NCBI GenBank assembly: GCA_019118605.1
Contig: DWYP01000040.1
Span: forward strand, 43,621 to 107,620
Source of the DNA: Candidatus Alistipes faecavium
GTDB lineage: Bacteria > Bacteroidota > Bacteroidia > Bacteroidales > Rikenellaceae
Direction of reading: 5' to 3'
Length of the DNA stretch: 64,000 nt
The translations under genes were made by a program, and so were the position numbers. Positions 56,181-64,000 of the stretch are shown here, piece after piece (position 1 is the first letter of the stretch; each line of letters opens with the position of its first letter). The notes beneath the pieces were generated by a model that was not told where the DNA came from, did no database searches, and worked only from the letters and a program-made list of their open reading frames with translations.

Positions 56181-56939
56181 ATGATACGCATTGTCCTTAA
56201 TCCAAAATACGAACACCTGCGTGAAGCAATCACGCAATTGGTTCATCCATTCCGGTTTGCCCGCAGCGGGGAGACGCTCCACGACGGACGCAATACGATC
56301 AAACGCTTCGATTGCGACGGAGCGTCGCTTGCCGTCAAACGGTATGGGCATATCTCTCCGTTGAACAGGGTCGTCTATGGCCTCCTGCGTTGCAGCAAGG
56401 CCGAACGGGCCTATCTGCATGCCGCGAGATTGCGCAATCTGGGGATCGATACGCCCGAAGAGGTGGCCTTTGTCGAGGAGCGGCGCTACGGGATCCTGCG
56501 GGCAAGCTATTTCATCTCGCTCTATTCGGATTATCGTCCGGTCATGGAGGTGATTGAGGAAACAGCTCCGGATGCAGATGTCCAGATGTGCCTGTTTGAC
56601 CAGCTGGCCAATTTCATTTATCATATCCACTGGGCAGGCATCCTCCACCGCGATCTGAATATCGGCAATATCCTTTGTGCGGAAAGTCTTCCCGGGAGGT
56701 TTTCCTTTCAACTCATTGATACGAACCGGATGGAGTTCCGACAGCATCTCTCCATGCAGATGCGCATGCACAACCTGCGGAGACTTTCATGCCCGCTGAC
56801 GATCTACCTCGCCATTTTGGAAAGTTATGCCCTGATTGTCCGCGCCGAACGTGATTCGCTGCAACTCAAGGGTGTTTGGTATCGGCTGCTCTTCGAAAAC
56901 AGGAAACGGTTCAAATCCCGGGTCAGAAGGTTGCTGTAA
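56181..56939 (+). CDS. WaaP/Kdo-kinase-like lipopolysaccharide kinase family protein
   Basis: GETLHDGRNTIKRFDCDGASLAVKRYGHISPLNRVVYGLLRCSKAERAYLHAARLRNLGIDTPEEVAFVE...GILHRDLNIGNILC (HRDLxxxN kinase loop). Confidence 0.85.
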   Translation: MIRIVLNPKYEHLREAITQLVHPFRFARSGETLHDGRNTIKRFDCDGASLAVKRYGHISPLNRVVYGLLRCSKAERAYLHAARLRNLGIDTPEEVAFVEERRYGILRASYFISLYSDYRPVMEVIEETAPDADVQMCLFDQLANFIYHIHWAGILHRDLNIGNILCAESLPGRFSFQLIDTNRMEFRQHLSMQMRMHNLRRLSCPLTIYLAILESYALIVRAERDSLQLKGVWYRLLFENRKRFKSRVRRLL

Positions 56940-57146
56940 AACTACTTCCACAAATCTTTGAAGCGTACTCTGCTCCTCTCTCGATTACTGTGTGATTCCG
57001 GTCTTGACCCCGAGGGCGTCGCATGCATAGTCGTAAATCGCCGGCTAACAGGCAACTGATCGGTAAAGTCGGATTCAACGGCTGCAATTTTCGGGTTGTA
57101 CCGCTCGATTTTTTGCCGCGATTCGATTTTTGGCGCTACCATTTAA

Positions 57147-57187
57147 CAAGGCTTCCGGAGTTTCAAACTCCGGAGGCCTTGTTTTGT
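57147..57187. terminator. Bidirectional-looking hairpin terminator
   Basis: ACAAGGCTTCCGGAGTTT / AAACTCCGGAGGCCTTGT followed by TTTG. Confidence 0.65.
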
Positions 57188-57802
57188 CCCTGCCCATTTG
57201 TTTTTCTCCCTTTATCCGAATTTCTATTTGTCCCGGCCGAGTGGTGTCGTGTCTTTTCCGGATGCGACGACAGTATGCTGGCATTCAGCATTGTAGGAGT
57301 GCTGCAGTCCACTTCCGCCGTGTTCCGGCCGACGGTTTTGAGTGGTGTTTGCCTGTGCGGCAAGCGCCTCGCGGTAGCGGAGCTTTTGCCAGGTGCGGGG
57401 AAGTTTCGAGACCGTCAGGTTGCGGGCTACGCCCAGCTCCGAAGCCTTGTTTGTGGTCTCTCCCTTGCGGAGCGGGCAGCCCCGGAGCACCTCTTTGCTG
57501 TCGCGCCTTTCGGCTGCGGAATAACCCCTGCGGACAAGCGCTTCGCGGGTCTCGTTCTACAAATAGGGGAGTAATACCCGCAATACCCTCATGCAGGCAC
57601 TACTTATCTACCTGCCTCTCGATAAACAAAATTAAGGCCAATCTAATAAATCGGCCATCCTGGATATATAATGTTTCGATGAATGGGAAAAGAGAGTAAG
57701 TTCGAACTTCTCGGATTTGCCCCGCTTTTGCAGCCCTCTACATGTGCTCGTGTCGCATTTTTTGCGTAATATTGCATGTTGGACAGACAGCTGCAGAAGA
57801 TT

Positions 57803-58369
57803 ATGGAGATCCATAATTTGTTAGATGCCAAATCGAGGTCGGAGTTGCGCGAGTGGCTTCGGCAGAACCACGACAAGGAGCCGGAATGCTGGGTGGTGGT
57901 CAAGCGGGGACGCCCCGTTGATGACGACACCTTCTGGTATGTCGATGCCGTGGAGGAGGCCCTGTGTTTCGGCTGGATTGACAGCACCACCAAGAAGATC
58001 TCCGAAGAGGTGACAGCCCAGAAACTTTGTCCCCGAAAGCCTCGCAGCAACTGGTCGGAACTGAACAAGGAACGATGCCGCCGCATGGAACGGCTGGGGC
58101 TGATGACCGATGCGGGACGGGCCGTCTTGCCGGATATGAGCGAAACCGGATTTTCCATCGATCCCGATATTTTGCACGAGTTGCAGTCCGACCCTGTTCT
58201 TTGGGAAAACTTCTGCCGTCTGCCGGATCTCTACAAACGGGTGCGGATTGATACTATTCAGATCAAAAAGAACCAACCCGAACTTTTTCGGAAACGCCTC
58301 GACAAATTTCTCGAAAACACCCGCAAAGACATTCTCTATGGCGAGTGGAACGACAACGGGCGGTTGTGA
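57803..58369 (+). CDS. YdeI/OmpD-associated family protein
   Basis: SRSELREWLRQNHDKEPECWVVVKRGRPVDDDTFWYVDAVEEALCFGWIDSTTKKI...LCPRKPRSNWSELNKERCRRMERLGLMTDAGRAVLPD. ORF track starts at 57776. Confidence 0.85.
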   Translation: MEIHNLLDAKSRSELREWLRQNHDKEPECWVVVKRGRPVDDDTFWYVDAVEEALCFGWIDSTTKKISEEVTAQKLCPRKPRSNWSELNKERCRRMERLGLMTDAGRAVLPDMSETGFSIDPDILHELQSDPVLWENFCRLPDLYKRVRIDTIQIKKNQPELFRKRLDKFLENTRKDILYGEWNDNGRL

Positions 58370-58375
58370 GTTCAG

Positions 58376-58640
58376 CTCCTTGGGGGCGTCCCTGCTCGGT
58401 GTCGATGTAGAGGATGCCCCGCTTCTCCTCGGGGAAGGAGGCGCGGTAGTGGAGCACCGTGCCGTTCGCCAGGGCCGCCGCGGTGAGGGCCGCGACGTTG
58501 AAGGTCTTCTTGCTCTTGGCCTTTCCGATCGAGGCGCTGAAGTTGCCCATCGTCCCGATCACGGAGCCGTCCACCCGGAGCACGGCGGGCGACTGCTCGC
58601 AGGCGTCCGCTGCCCGCACGGCCGCCTCCTCGAAGCTTTG
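58376..58640 (-). pseudogene. Truncated AAA/RepA-like ATPase fragment of an integrative element
   Basis: SVIGTMGNFSASIGKAKSKKTFNVAALTAAALANGTVLHYRASFPEEKRGILYIDTEQGRP: Walker A (GKAKSKKT) and Walker B (ILYIDTE); ends next to the YdeI stop codon. Confidence 0.7.
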
Positions 58641-58846
58641 CGCGGGCGGGGTTTTGCGGGAGACTCCAGCCACTTGTCCAGCTCGTCCCGATAGATGTAG
58701 AGGTGCTTGCCCTGTTTGATGACGGGGATGTTGTCCTTCTTGACCTTGTAGTAGAAGGTCGAAAGGGGCATCCGGAGGTATTCGCACGCCTCCTGCACCG
58801 TCATTGGGACGTACGTGTTCTCCTGGGGAGTGCTCTGCCGCGAGAT
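58641..58846 (-). pseudogene. Excisionase-type helix-turn-helix protein fragment
   Basis: STPQENTYVPMTVQEACEYLRMPLSTFYYKVKKDNIPVIKQGKHLYIYRDELDKWLES (HTH_17-like), running out of frame into the ATPase fragment. Confidence 0.7.
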
Positions 58847-58922
58847 GTATTTTAAAAGGATTATTGTAATATGTGGAAAAAGTTGTAACTTTATTTAATT
58901 CCAGCTCTAAAAAACATAGAAA

Positions 58923-59861
58923 ATGATACCTCAATTTGAACAAATTAGAATACAAGCGTTGAAAATACTAAAGTCAGGGGCTGTTATGAGGGCCAAAGAT
59001 TTTCGAGTTCCTTTGGCAGAACATTTTCATTTGACAGATGACGAGATGAATGCTTGGTATCCTTCAGGTAATGGCGAAATATTTTTAGATCGTATTTCTT
59101 GGGCTTTGTCTTATCTATTTATCGCTGGTTTAGTTGAAAAACCCAAGCGAGGCGACTATAAAATTAGCGATAAAGGGTCGGCTATGCTCGAATCATGTTC
59201 CGATGAACAGATAAGTGAGTATATTAAGGCAACTGTTAACGCACGGACTCCAAAGAAAAATTCTAAAAATAAATTAGAAGAAGTATCCGATGCGACCGAA
59301 GAGAATGAACCTACTCCTCAAGAACGTTTATATAATTCGTATGATAATATAAAGCAGTCCATCCAATCAGAGATTCTTACGACGATACTTAGCAAAAAAC
59401 CACAAGAATTAGAACGGTTAGTCGTGAGATTACTTCAAGCAATGGGATATGGGGGAGAAGTAAAAAACTCTGGATTTATTACAAAACTTTCTAATGATGG
59501 AGGCATTGATGGCATTATAAAAGAGGACATTCTTGGTTTTAATTATATTTATATTCAAGCCAAGCGATATGCTTTAGGCAATAATGTAGGACGTAATGAG
59601 GTACAAAGTTTTGTAGGAGCTGTTGCTGGGACTTCATCTAAAAAGGGCGTTTTTATTACCACTTCTGATTTTACAAAAGGAGCAACAGATTATGTTGATA
59701 GCTTGAATGGTTCGCCAACTATCATTTTGATCAATGGGCACCAGTTAACAGAATATATATATGATTTCGGATTGGGTCTCCAAACAGAAATGACATTTAA
59801 GGTAATGAAAATGGACAGTGATTATTGGGATTCAATGGAAGAAGACAAAAGCGACAAATAA
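58923..59861 (+). CDS. Mrr-type restriction endonuclease
   Basis: N-terminal winged-helix-like Mrr_N; catalytic PD-(D/E)XK block NDGGIDGIIKEDILGFNYIYIQAKRYA; RNEVQSFVGAVAGTSSKKGVFITTSDFTKGATDYV. Visibly AT-rich relative to flanks. Confidence 0.9.
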   Translation: MIPQFEQIRIQALKILKSGAVMRAKDFRVPLAEHFHLTDDEMNAWYPSGNGEIFLDRISWALSYLFIAGLVEKPKRGDYKISDKGSAMLESCSDEQISEYIKATVNARTPKKNSKNKLEEVSDATEENEPTPQERLYNSYDNIKQSIQSEILTTILSKKPQELERLVVRLLQAMGYGGEVKNSGFITKLSNDGGIDGIIKEDILGFNYIYIQAKRYALGNNVGRNEVQSFVGAVAGTSSKKGVFITTSDFTKGATDYVDSLNGSPTIILINGHQLTEYIYDFGLGLQTEMTFKVMKMDSDYWDSMEEDKSDK

Positions 59862-59868
59862 TTTTGCA

Positions 59869-60221
59869 TCATTTCCTCCAGACTGGAATCGAGGCTGGTT
59901 TTTGACCCCCATCACGCGGTCGAACTCCACTTTTAGGAAGCGGACGAAGCGCCCGTTCTTCTCTCGTGGAATCTGGTGGAATTGCAGCACGCCGTACACC
60001 GCGTCGCGCGAGAGGTTGAACCGCTCCATCGCCTCCTTGACGGGGTAGTATTCGGCCTTGCTCTCCTCCGCGGTGCTCTTCGAGAGGTCGAAGTGTAGCT
60101 TCGAGTAGTAGATCTTTGCAGCCTGGGCGAACGAGAAGAAGTTTTGCCCCTCGGCAGCTTGTCGCGGTTGAAGTAATTCCTGCGCCCGCTTCAACTGAAG
60201 TCGGCGTTCCCGAATCCGCAT
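59869..60221 (-). CDS. Helix-turn-helix (excisionase-like) protein of a decayed integrative element
   Basis: EYYPVKEAMERFNLSRDAVYGVLQFHQIPREKNGRFVRFLKVEFDRVMG; C-terminal end reads into the 3' end of mrr. Confidence 0.6.
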
Positions 60222-60246
60222 ACGATCTGGAAAGCACGTAAAAACA

Positions 60247-60271
60247 AAAGTCGCTGATATACAGCGACTTT
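60247..60271 (-). terminator. Hairpin with minus-strand T-run, likely the 3' end of a lost upstream (integrase-position) gene
   Basis: AAAGTCGCT-GATATAC-AGCGACTTT; on minus strand followed by TTGTTTTT. Confidence 0.5.
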
Positions 60272-60543
60272 ATTCTAAATAGTTATGGTTGATTACGGCT
60301 GTTTACAAGCCGTCATTTGCCGACGCAGAAAAGCGTTGTAACTCGTTAATTTTCTGTTAGTTATAGCGTTAACCGATACCATAAAAAGACACGCTGTAAA
60401 GAGGCGGCAAAACCTTGTTTGACGCTTCATTTCAGGTGTCTGATATTCTCGGAAAAATGTAAAATTCGGGTTCGGAGTCCGAATTTTGGAGGTTCATTTC
60501 CCGCTCCGAACCGGGGATTCATCCGGGAAGAACGAGATCTTTT

Positions 60544-60999
60544 TTAAGCCTTGTTTTGGTGCTTTTTCAGAACCTCCACTCTGGATTCAAAGTGCTGTTT
60601 GCCCGACAAGGCTCGCTCCTCGGCTTTGCGTTGTCGGATGCGTCCGACCCAATCCGGTGCAATTTCAATCGAGACAATCCATACAACCTGCATGGAACAG
60701 TACAGCAGAATTTGCACGGGAAACGAAAACTGCGTTTCGGCAGGAAACAGCCAGTTGTACGTTGCCAAAGGGACGAATGCATTGACGATTAACATCAAGG
60801 CTTCTGTTTCTCGTTGCCGGCGTGTATATCCGAGGTGTTTCCAGGCGATCAGCATTAAAAGCACGTTGATCCCGAGCAATGTCCAAACGATTGGCCACGG
60901 CTTGATAACCGCTGTTTCCGGGTGCGAGTTCATGATGAACCAAGCCGGAATAACAGGGACCAGTCCGTTTATCAGCAGCGTGAAAACCTTGAAAGCCAT
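60544..60999 (-). CDS. Small multi-spanning membrane protein, function unknown
   Basis: About four hydrophobic segments (FKVFTLLINGLVPVIPAWFIM; IVWTLLGINVLLMLIAW; ALMLIVNAFVPLATYNWLF; FPVQILLYCSMQVVWIVSI). Confidence 0.6.
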   Translation of the reverse strand: MAFKVFTLLINGLVPVIPAWFIMNSHPETAVIKPWPIVWTLLGINVLLMLIAWKHLGYTRRQRETEALMLIVNAFVPLATYNWLFPAETQFSFPVQILLYCSMQVVWIVSIEIAPDWVGRIRQRKAEERALSGKQHFESRVEVLKKHQNKA

Positions 61000-61194
61000 C
61001 GTGAAGCCTATTTGCTCTTGAATCCAAAGTTAGGAAAATATTTCGAATTCTCGCTTTGTTTATGAAAATTGATGCCAATTTTTCTGATTGGCAAATTGTT
61101 TGTCGTTTACCTATCATCCCGACGGAGGCGATCGGTAAAGTACAGGTACAGGTAACACTGAAAAAGAATGTCTAACTTAAAACCGCAATTTGTT

Positions 61195-61764
61195 ATGAGA
61201 AGTATCACAACATTCGATCTGCAGTATGCACACCGTTTCTACGGTTTTCAAGGAGAGGCTCAGTATCTCCACGGCCACACGGGACAGTTGACCATCGAGG
61301 TGGAGGATAGCATCGAGGCGGGCGTGAACATGGTTTACCCCTGCAACGAGATTCAGAAGGTAGCGTGGGACGTGCTCCGGAATTTCGACCATGCGCTGGT
61401 TCTGCGCGAGGATGACCCGCTGCTGCCGGCCGTTTTGGACGTCTACGAGAAGCAGGGCATCCGCAACGGACACCCGCAGAACAAGATGAAGGGCCCGGCC
61501 TTCAAGACGGAACTGGCCACGGCCTATCCCGATTGCCGTCTGGTAGTCACGAAGGAGACGCTGACGGTTGAGGGGATGATCAAGATTGTCTACGACCTGC
61601 TGAAGGATAAGCTCAACATTGCCAAGATCACCTTCACGAGCGGTGTGAATGCGGCCTCGGCGGAGTTCGTGACCAAGAACGACATCGACCGTTGCCCGCT
61701 GTGCGGCGTTGCACTCAACGAGGAGGGTGTATGTCCGAAGTGCGGGTATCGCAAGAAGAAGTAA
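61195..61764 (+). CDS. 6-pyruvoyl-tetrahydropterin synthase / QueD-like protein with C-terminal zinc ribbon
   Basis: FDLQYAHRFYGFQGEAQYLHGHTGQLTIEVED; NFDHALVL; C-terminal CPLCGVALNEEGVCPKCGY. ORF track starts at 61168. Confidence 0.8.
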   Translation: MRSITTFDLQYAHRFYGFQGEAQYLHGHTGQLTIEVEDSIEAGVNMVYPCNEIQKVAWDVLRNFDHALVLREDDPLLPAVLDVYEKQGIRNGHPQNKMKGPAFKTELATAYPDCRLVVTKETLTVEGMIKIVYDLLKDKLNIAKITFTSGVNAASAEFVTKNDIDRCPLCGVALNEEGVCPKCGYRKKK

Positions 61765-61788
61765 CCGTCACACACTGTGGATAGGGTA

Positions 61789-61822
61789 GTCGGGTCCCGA
61801 TTTTCGGGACCCGACTTTTTTG
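61789..61822 (+). terminator. Rho-independent terminator
   Basis: GTCGGGTCCCGA-TTT-TCGGGACCCGAC followed by TTTTTT. Confidence 0.93.
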
Positions 61823-61863
61823 TTTGATACCTTCTGGCCGGTTGCAGTGTTTCATGGTGAATA

Positions 61864-61894
61864 TTGCTTAAATGGAAGATATTGATTATATTTG
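61864..61894 (+). promoter_or_regulatory. Promoter of the HipBA operon (TTG-N20-TATATTTG)
   Basis: TTG 61864-61866 and TATATTTG 61887-61894. Confidence 0.6.
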
Positions 61895-61937
61895 TAAGGA
61901 ATACTATTTTATTTGTTTTGTGGTATAAATAGCATTT

Positions 61938-62255
61938 ATGAATAATATGATAGCGTTTGATGTCTTAAATCCAGGTGAGGTGGCCATGCGGATTGCGGCG
62001 AGAGTCAAAGCTCGGAGATTGGAGCTGGATTTGACGCAGGAGGGTTTGGCTGTGAGAGCAGGAATCAAGTTCGCAACCTATCGCAAATTTGAGCAGACGG
62101 GAGAGATCTCATTGAAGGGGCTGCTCCAGATAGGCTTTGCCTTGAATGCTCTTTCGGAGTTCGACGCTCTTTTTGCGCAGAGGCAATATCAATCGCTCGA
62201 TGAAGTCTTGAACGAGCAAAGTGTCACGCGTAAACGAGGCCGGAAAAATGAATAG
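61938..62255 (+). CDS. HipB-like XRE-family antitoxin
   Basis: ARVKARRLELDLTQEGLAVRAGIKFATYRKFEQTGEISLKGLLQIGFAL, HTH; overlaps HipA by 8 nt. Confidence 0.85.
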   Translation: MNNMIAFDVLNPGEVAMRIAARVKARRLELDLTQEGLAVRAGIKFATYRKFEQTGEISLKGLLQIGFALNALSEFDALFAQRQYQSLDEVLNEQSVTRKRGRKNE

Positions 62256-63336
62256 CATCAAACAAATCGAAGTTCTTCTTGCGGATCGGTTGGTGGGTCG
62301 TCTGGCTCTGACCAAGGAGGGGTTGTGTGCATTTGAATATGCTCCCGATTGGCTCGGTTCGGGTTTCTCCATTTCTCCCTTTGAGTTGCCTTTGCGAAGC
62401 GGTGTTTTTATTGCCAAACCGCGTCCGTTTGAGGGAGGATTCGGTGTCTTCGATGATTGCCTGCCCGATGGATGGGGCCTCCTTATCCTGGATCGCTACT
62501 TGCAGCAAAAGGGAATCAATCCTCGCGCGCTTACTCTGCTGGATCGCCTCGCATTGGTTGGGTCATCGGGACGTGGGGCCCTGGAGTTTCGTCCGGATCA
62601 TAGTGTCGTGACGCGACAGGATTATGCCGATTTCGAGAAGCTGGCATTGGAAGCAGAGCGGATATTGGACAGCGACGAATATAAGGGGGAAGGCATCGAG
62701 GAGTTTCAAGATCGTGGTGGCTCTCCGGGTGGCGCACGTCCCAAGATCTTCGCCCGTTATGAAGGCAAAGAGTGGCTGGTAAAGTTTCGAGCCAAGAGAG
62801 ATCCGCAGAGTATTGGTGTGGATGAATACCGCTATTCGTTGCTTGCTAAAGAGTGCGGAATCGAAATGCCTGATACGCGGCTTTTCGAAGGCAAGTACTT
62901 CGGCGTGGAGCGTTTTGACCGAACGCCTCAAGGCAAGTTGCATGTTGTTAGCGTGGCTGGTCTTATCGGTGCTGATTATCGGTTGCCCAGTATCGACTAC
63001 AAGCATATTTTTCAGGTGTGCGCCGTGCTGACGCATAGCGTAGCCGAATTGTGGAAAGTCTATCGACTGATGGTGTTCAATTATCTCATCGGCAACAAGG
63101 ATGACCACGCTAAGAACTTCGCCTTTATTCATCGGGATGGCGATTGGCGTTTTGCTCCGGCCTATGACTTGTTGCCCAGCGATGGCATTAACGGTTTTCG
63201 CACGACCTCAATCAATGACAGTATCGAACCGACGAAAGACGATCTTTTGGCAGTGGTAGCAAAGGCTGGGTTGAATGAGCAAGAGGCGGATACAATGTTT
63301 GATAGGGTACGAGAGCGGGTTAGTAATAAGAGATAA
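62248..63336 (+). CDS. HipA-like serine/threonine kinase toxin
   Basis: FGVFDDCLPDGWGLLILDR, RGGSPGGARPKIFA, WLVKFRAKRDPQSIGVDEYRYSLLAKECGIEMPDTRLFEG..FGVERFDR, NYLIGNKDDHAKNFAFIHRDGDWRFAPAYDLLPS. Confidence 0.95.
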   Translation: MNSIKQIEVLLADRLVGRLALTKEGLCAFEYAPDWLGSGFSISPFELPLRSGVFIAKPRPFEGGFGVFDDCLPDGWGLLILDRYLQQKGINPRALTLLDRLALVGSSGRGALEFRPDHSVVTRQDYADFEKLALEAERILDSDEYKGEGIEEFQDRGGSPGGARPKIFARYEGKEWLVKFRAKRDPQSIGVDEYRYSLLAKECGIEMPDTRLFEGKYFGVERFDRTPQGKLHVVSVAGLIGADYRLPSIDYKHIFQVCAVLTHSVAELWKVYRLMVFNYLIGNKDDHAKNFAFIHRDGDWRFAPAYDLLPSDGINGFRTTSINDSIEPTKDDLLAVVAKAGLNEQEADTMFDRVRERVSNKR

Positions 63337-63379
63337 TTATAAAATAAGATCTGAACTCATTTAAAGAAATTACATAATC

Positions 63380-64000
63380 ATGAGTGTTTTGGAACTACTA
63401 CCGAATATTAATGTCGTAAAATCCACTAAGCTGGATAGTCGGTCAATATTGTTCCTAAAGACATTCCTTCCTGATAGTCTTGTTGATTGTCGTCAACTTC
63501 AAGAAGGTGGCACCTTGCCGAATATTGACGGTTATCTTGATGTCCTTTGCCCCGACGGAAGAGCACGAGAAAAAATTTCGGTTCAAGTCAAGCATCTTAC
63601 ATATCCGGAGAAAAAAGGGAAAGTGTATTATGATATTCCCATGTCGATCTATGCATATGCGGAACGGCATAGAGGCGAACTTGTCCTTTTTATAGCTTGC
63701 GATTATGACTCTCGCATATTCTATTGGCGGAATATTGATACGTCTGCTATCGAAGAGTTTAGAAATAAATCTGATCGTATCCGAACTAAGGCGAGATATT
63801 ATTTTAAAGACAACGAAAAATGTGGTGAAAAGAATGTTGAAGCGACCATCGAGCTTTGGCGTCAGTTGTACAAACAGAAGATGGAGTCCATCAAGGATGA
63901 TAAGTGTCTGGCAAACCGATTTGCTTCGCGGCAAAAAATGTACTTCAATGCCGTTTCTTCCGAGTTGCATGGGGTGAGAGACTCGCATATACCTCGACAC
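63380..64000 (+). CDS. Partial ORF (runs off window): putative PD-(D/E)XK/DUF4365-like nuclease
   Basis: Manual translation from ATG 63380: MSVLELLPNINVVKSTKLDSRSILFLKTFLP...GGTLPNIDGYLDVLCPDGRAREKISVQVKHLTYPEKKGKVYYDIPMSIYAYAERHRGELVLFIACDYDSRIFYWRNID; DGYLD...VQVK nuclease-like core. No stop before 64000, absent from the supplied ORF track. Confidence 0.6.
   Translation, partial: MSVLELLPNINVVKSTKLDSRSILFLKTFLPDSLVDCRQLQEGGTLPNIDGYLDVLCPDGRAREKISVQVKHLTYPEKKGKVYYDIPMSIYAYAERHRGELVLFIACDYDSRIFYWRNIDTSAIEEFRNKSDRIRTKARYYFKDNEKCGEKNVEATIELWRQLYKQKMESIKDDKCLANRFASRQKMYFNAVSSELHGVRDSHIPRH

Noticed and set aside
57224-57574. Minus-strand reading frame REALVRRGYSAAERRDSKEVLRGCPLRKGETTNKASELGVARNLTVSKLPRTWQKLRYREALAAQANTTQN
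   Set aside because: Looks like real but fragmentary coding sequence, possibly mobile-element debris; I cannot assign a family and it lacks a plausible start, so it is not listed as a CDS.
60272-60540. Possible tRNA or integrase remnant in the intergenic region
   Set aside because: No cloverleaf-compatible pairing or integrase catalytic motifs could be read; only small hairpins.

Overview
The window is a 64 kb chromosomal segment from a GC-rich Bacteroidales genome. Alistipes-like is my inference from SusC/SusD loci, TAnnTTTG promoters and GC content; it was not tested. Left to right it contains: (1) a glycan-utilisation locus (about 0.2-21.7 kb) with an HTCS-type regulator lacking a recognisable kinase core, a SusC/SusD pair, a surface lipoprotein, GH92 and GH38 mannosidases, a GH29 fucosidase, a BSP-family peptidase and a calpain-like peptidase, which suggests N-glycoprotein processing; (2) an orphan protein (21.95-23.6 kb) that I read as a membrane-anchored, divergent four-carbon acid sugar kinase (DUF1537/OtnK-like); (3) a tight eight-gene surface operon (24.3-36.0 kb) with an outer-membrane barrel, LRR/fimbrillin chimeric lipoproteins, FimB/Mfa2-like lipoproteins, an LPP20-like protein, a DUF4384-like protein and an exported WG-repeat/caspase protein, my best candidate for an undescribed system; (4) a minus-strand SusC/SusD/lipoprotein/M16 peptidase/ChaN-like locus; (5) purC, a YiiX-like hydrolase and a DUF4878-like lipoprotein; (6) a TetR-controlled TolC/HlyD/ABC-ABC/permease-permease exporter resembling CecR-YbhGFSR with YbhF split in two, followed by a WaaP-like kinase; (7) an accessory region (57-64 kb) with a decayed integrative element interrupted by an Mrr-type nuclease gene, a QueD-like protein without the usual catalytic Cys, HipBA, and a putative nuclease ORF that runs off the window and is missing from the ORF track. 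No tRNA, rRNA or CRISPR array was recognised. All calls are by eye from the sequence and translations; no searches were run.
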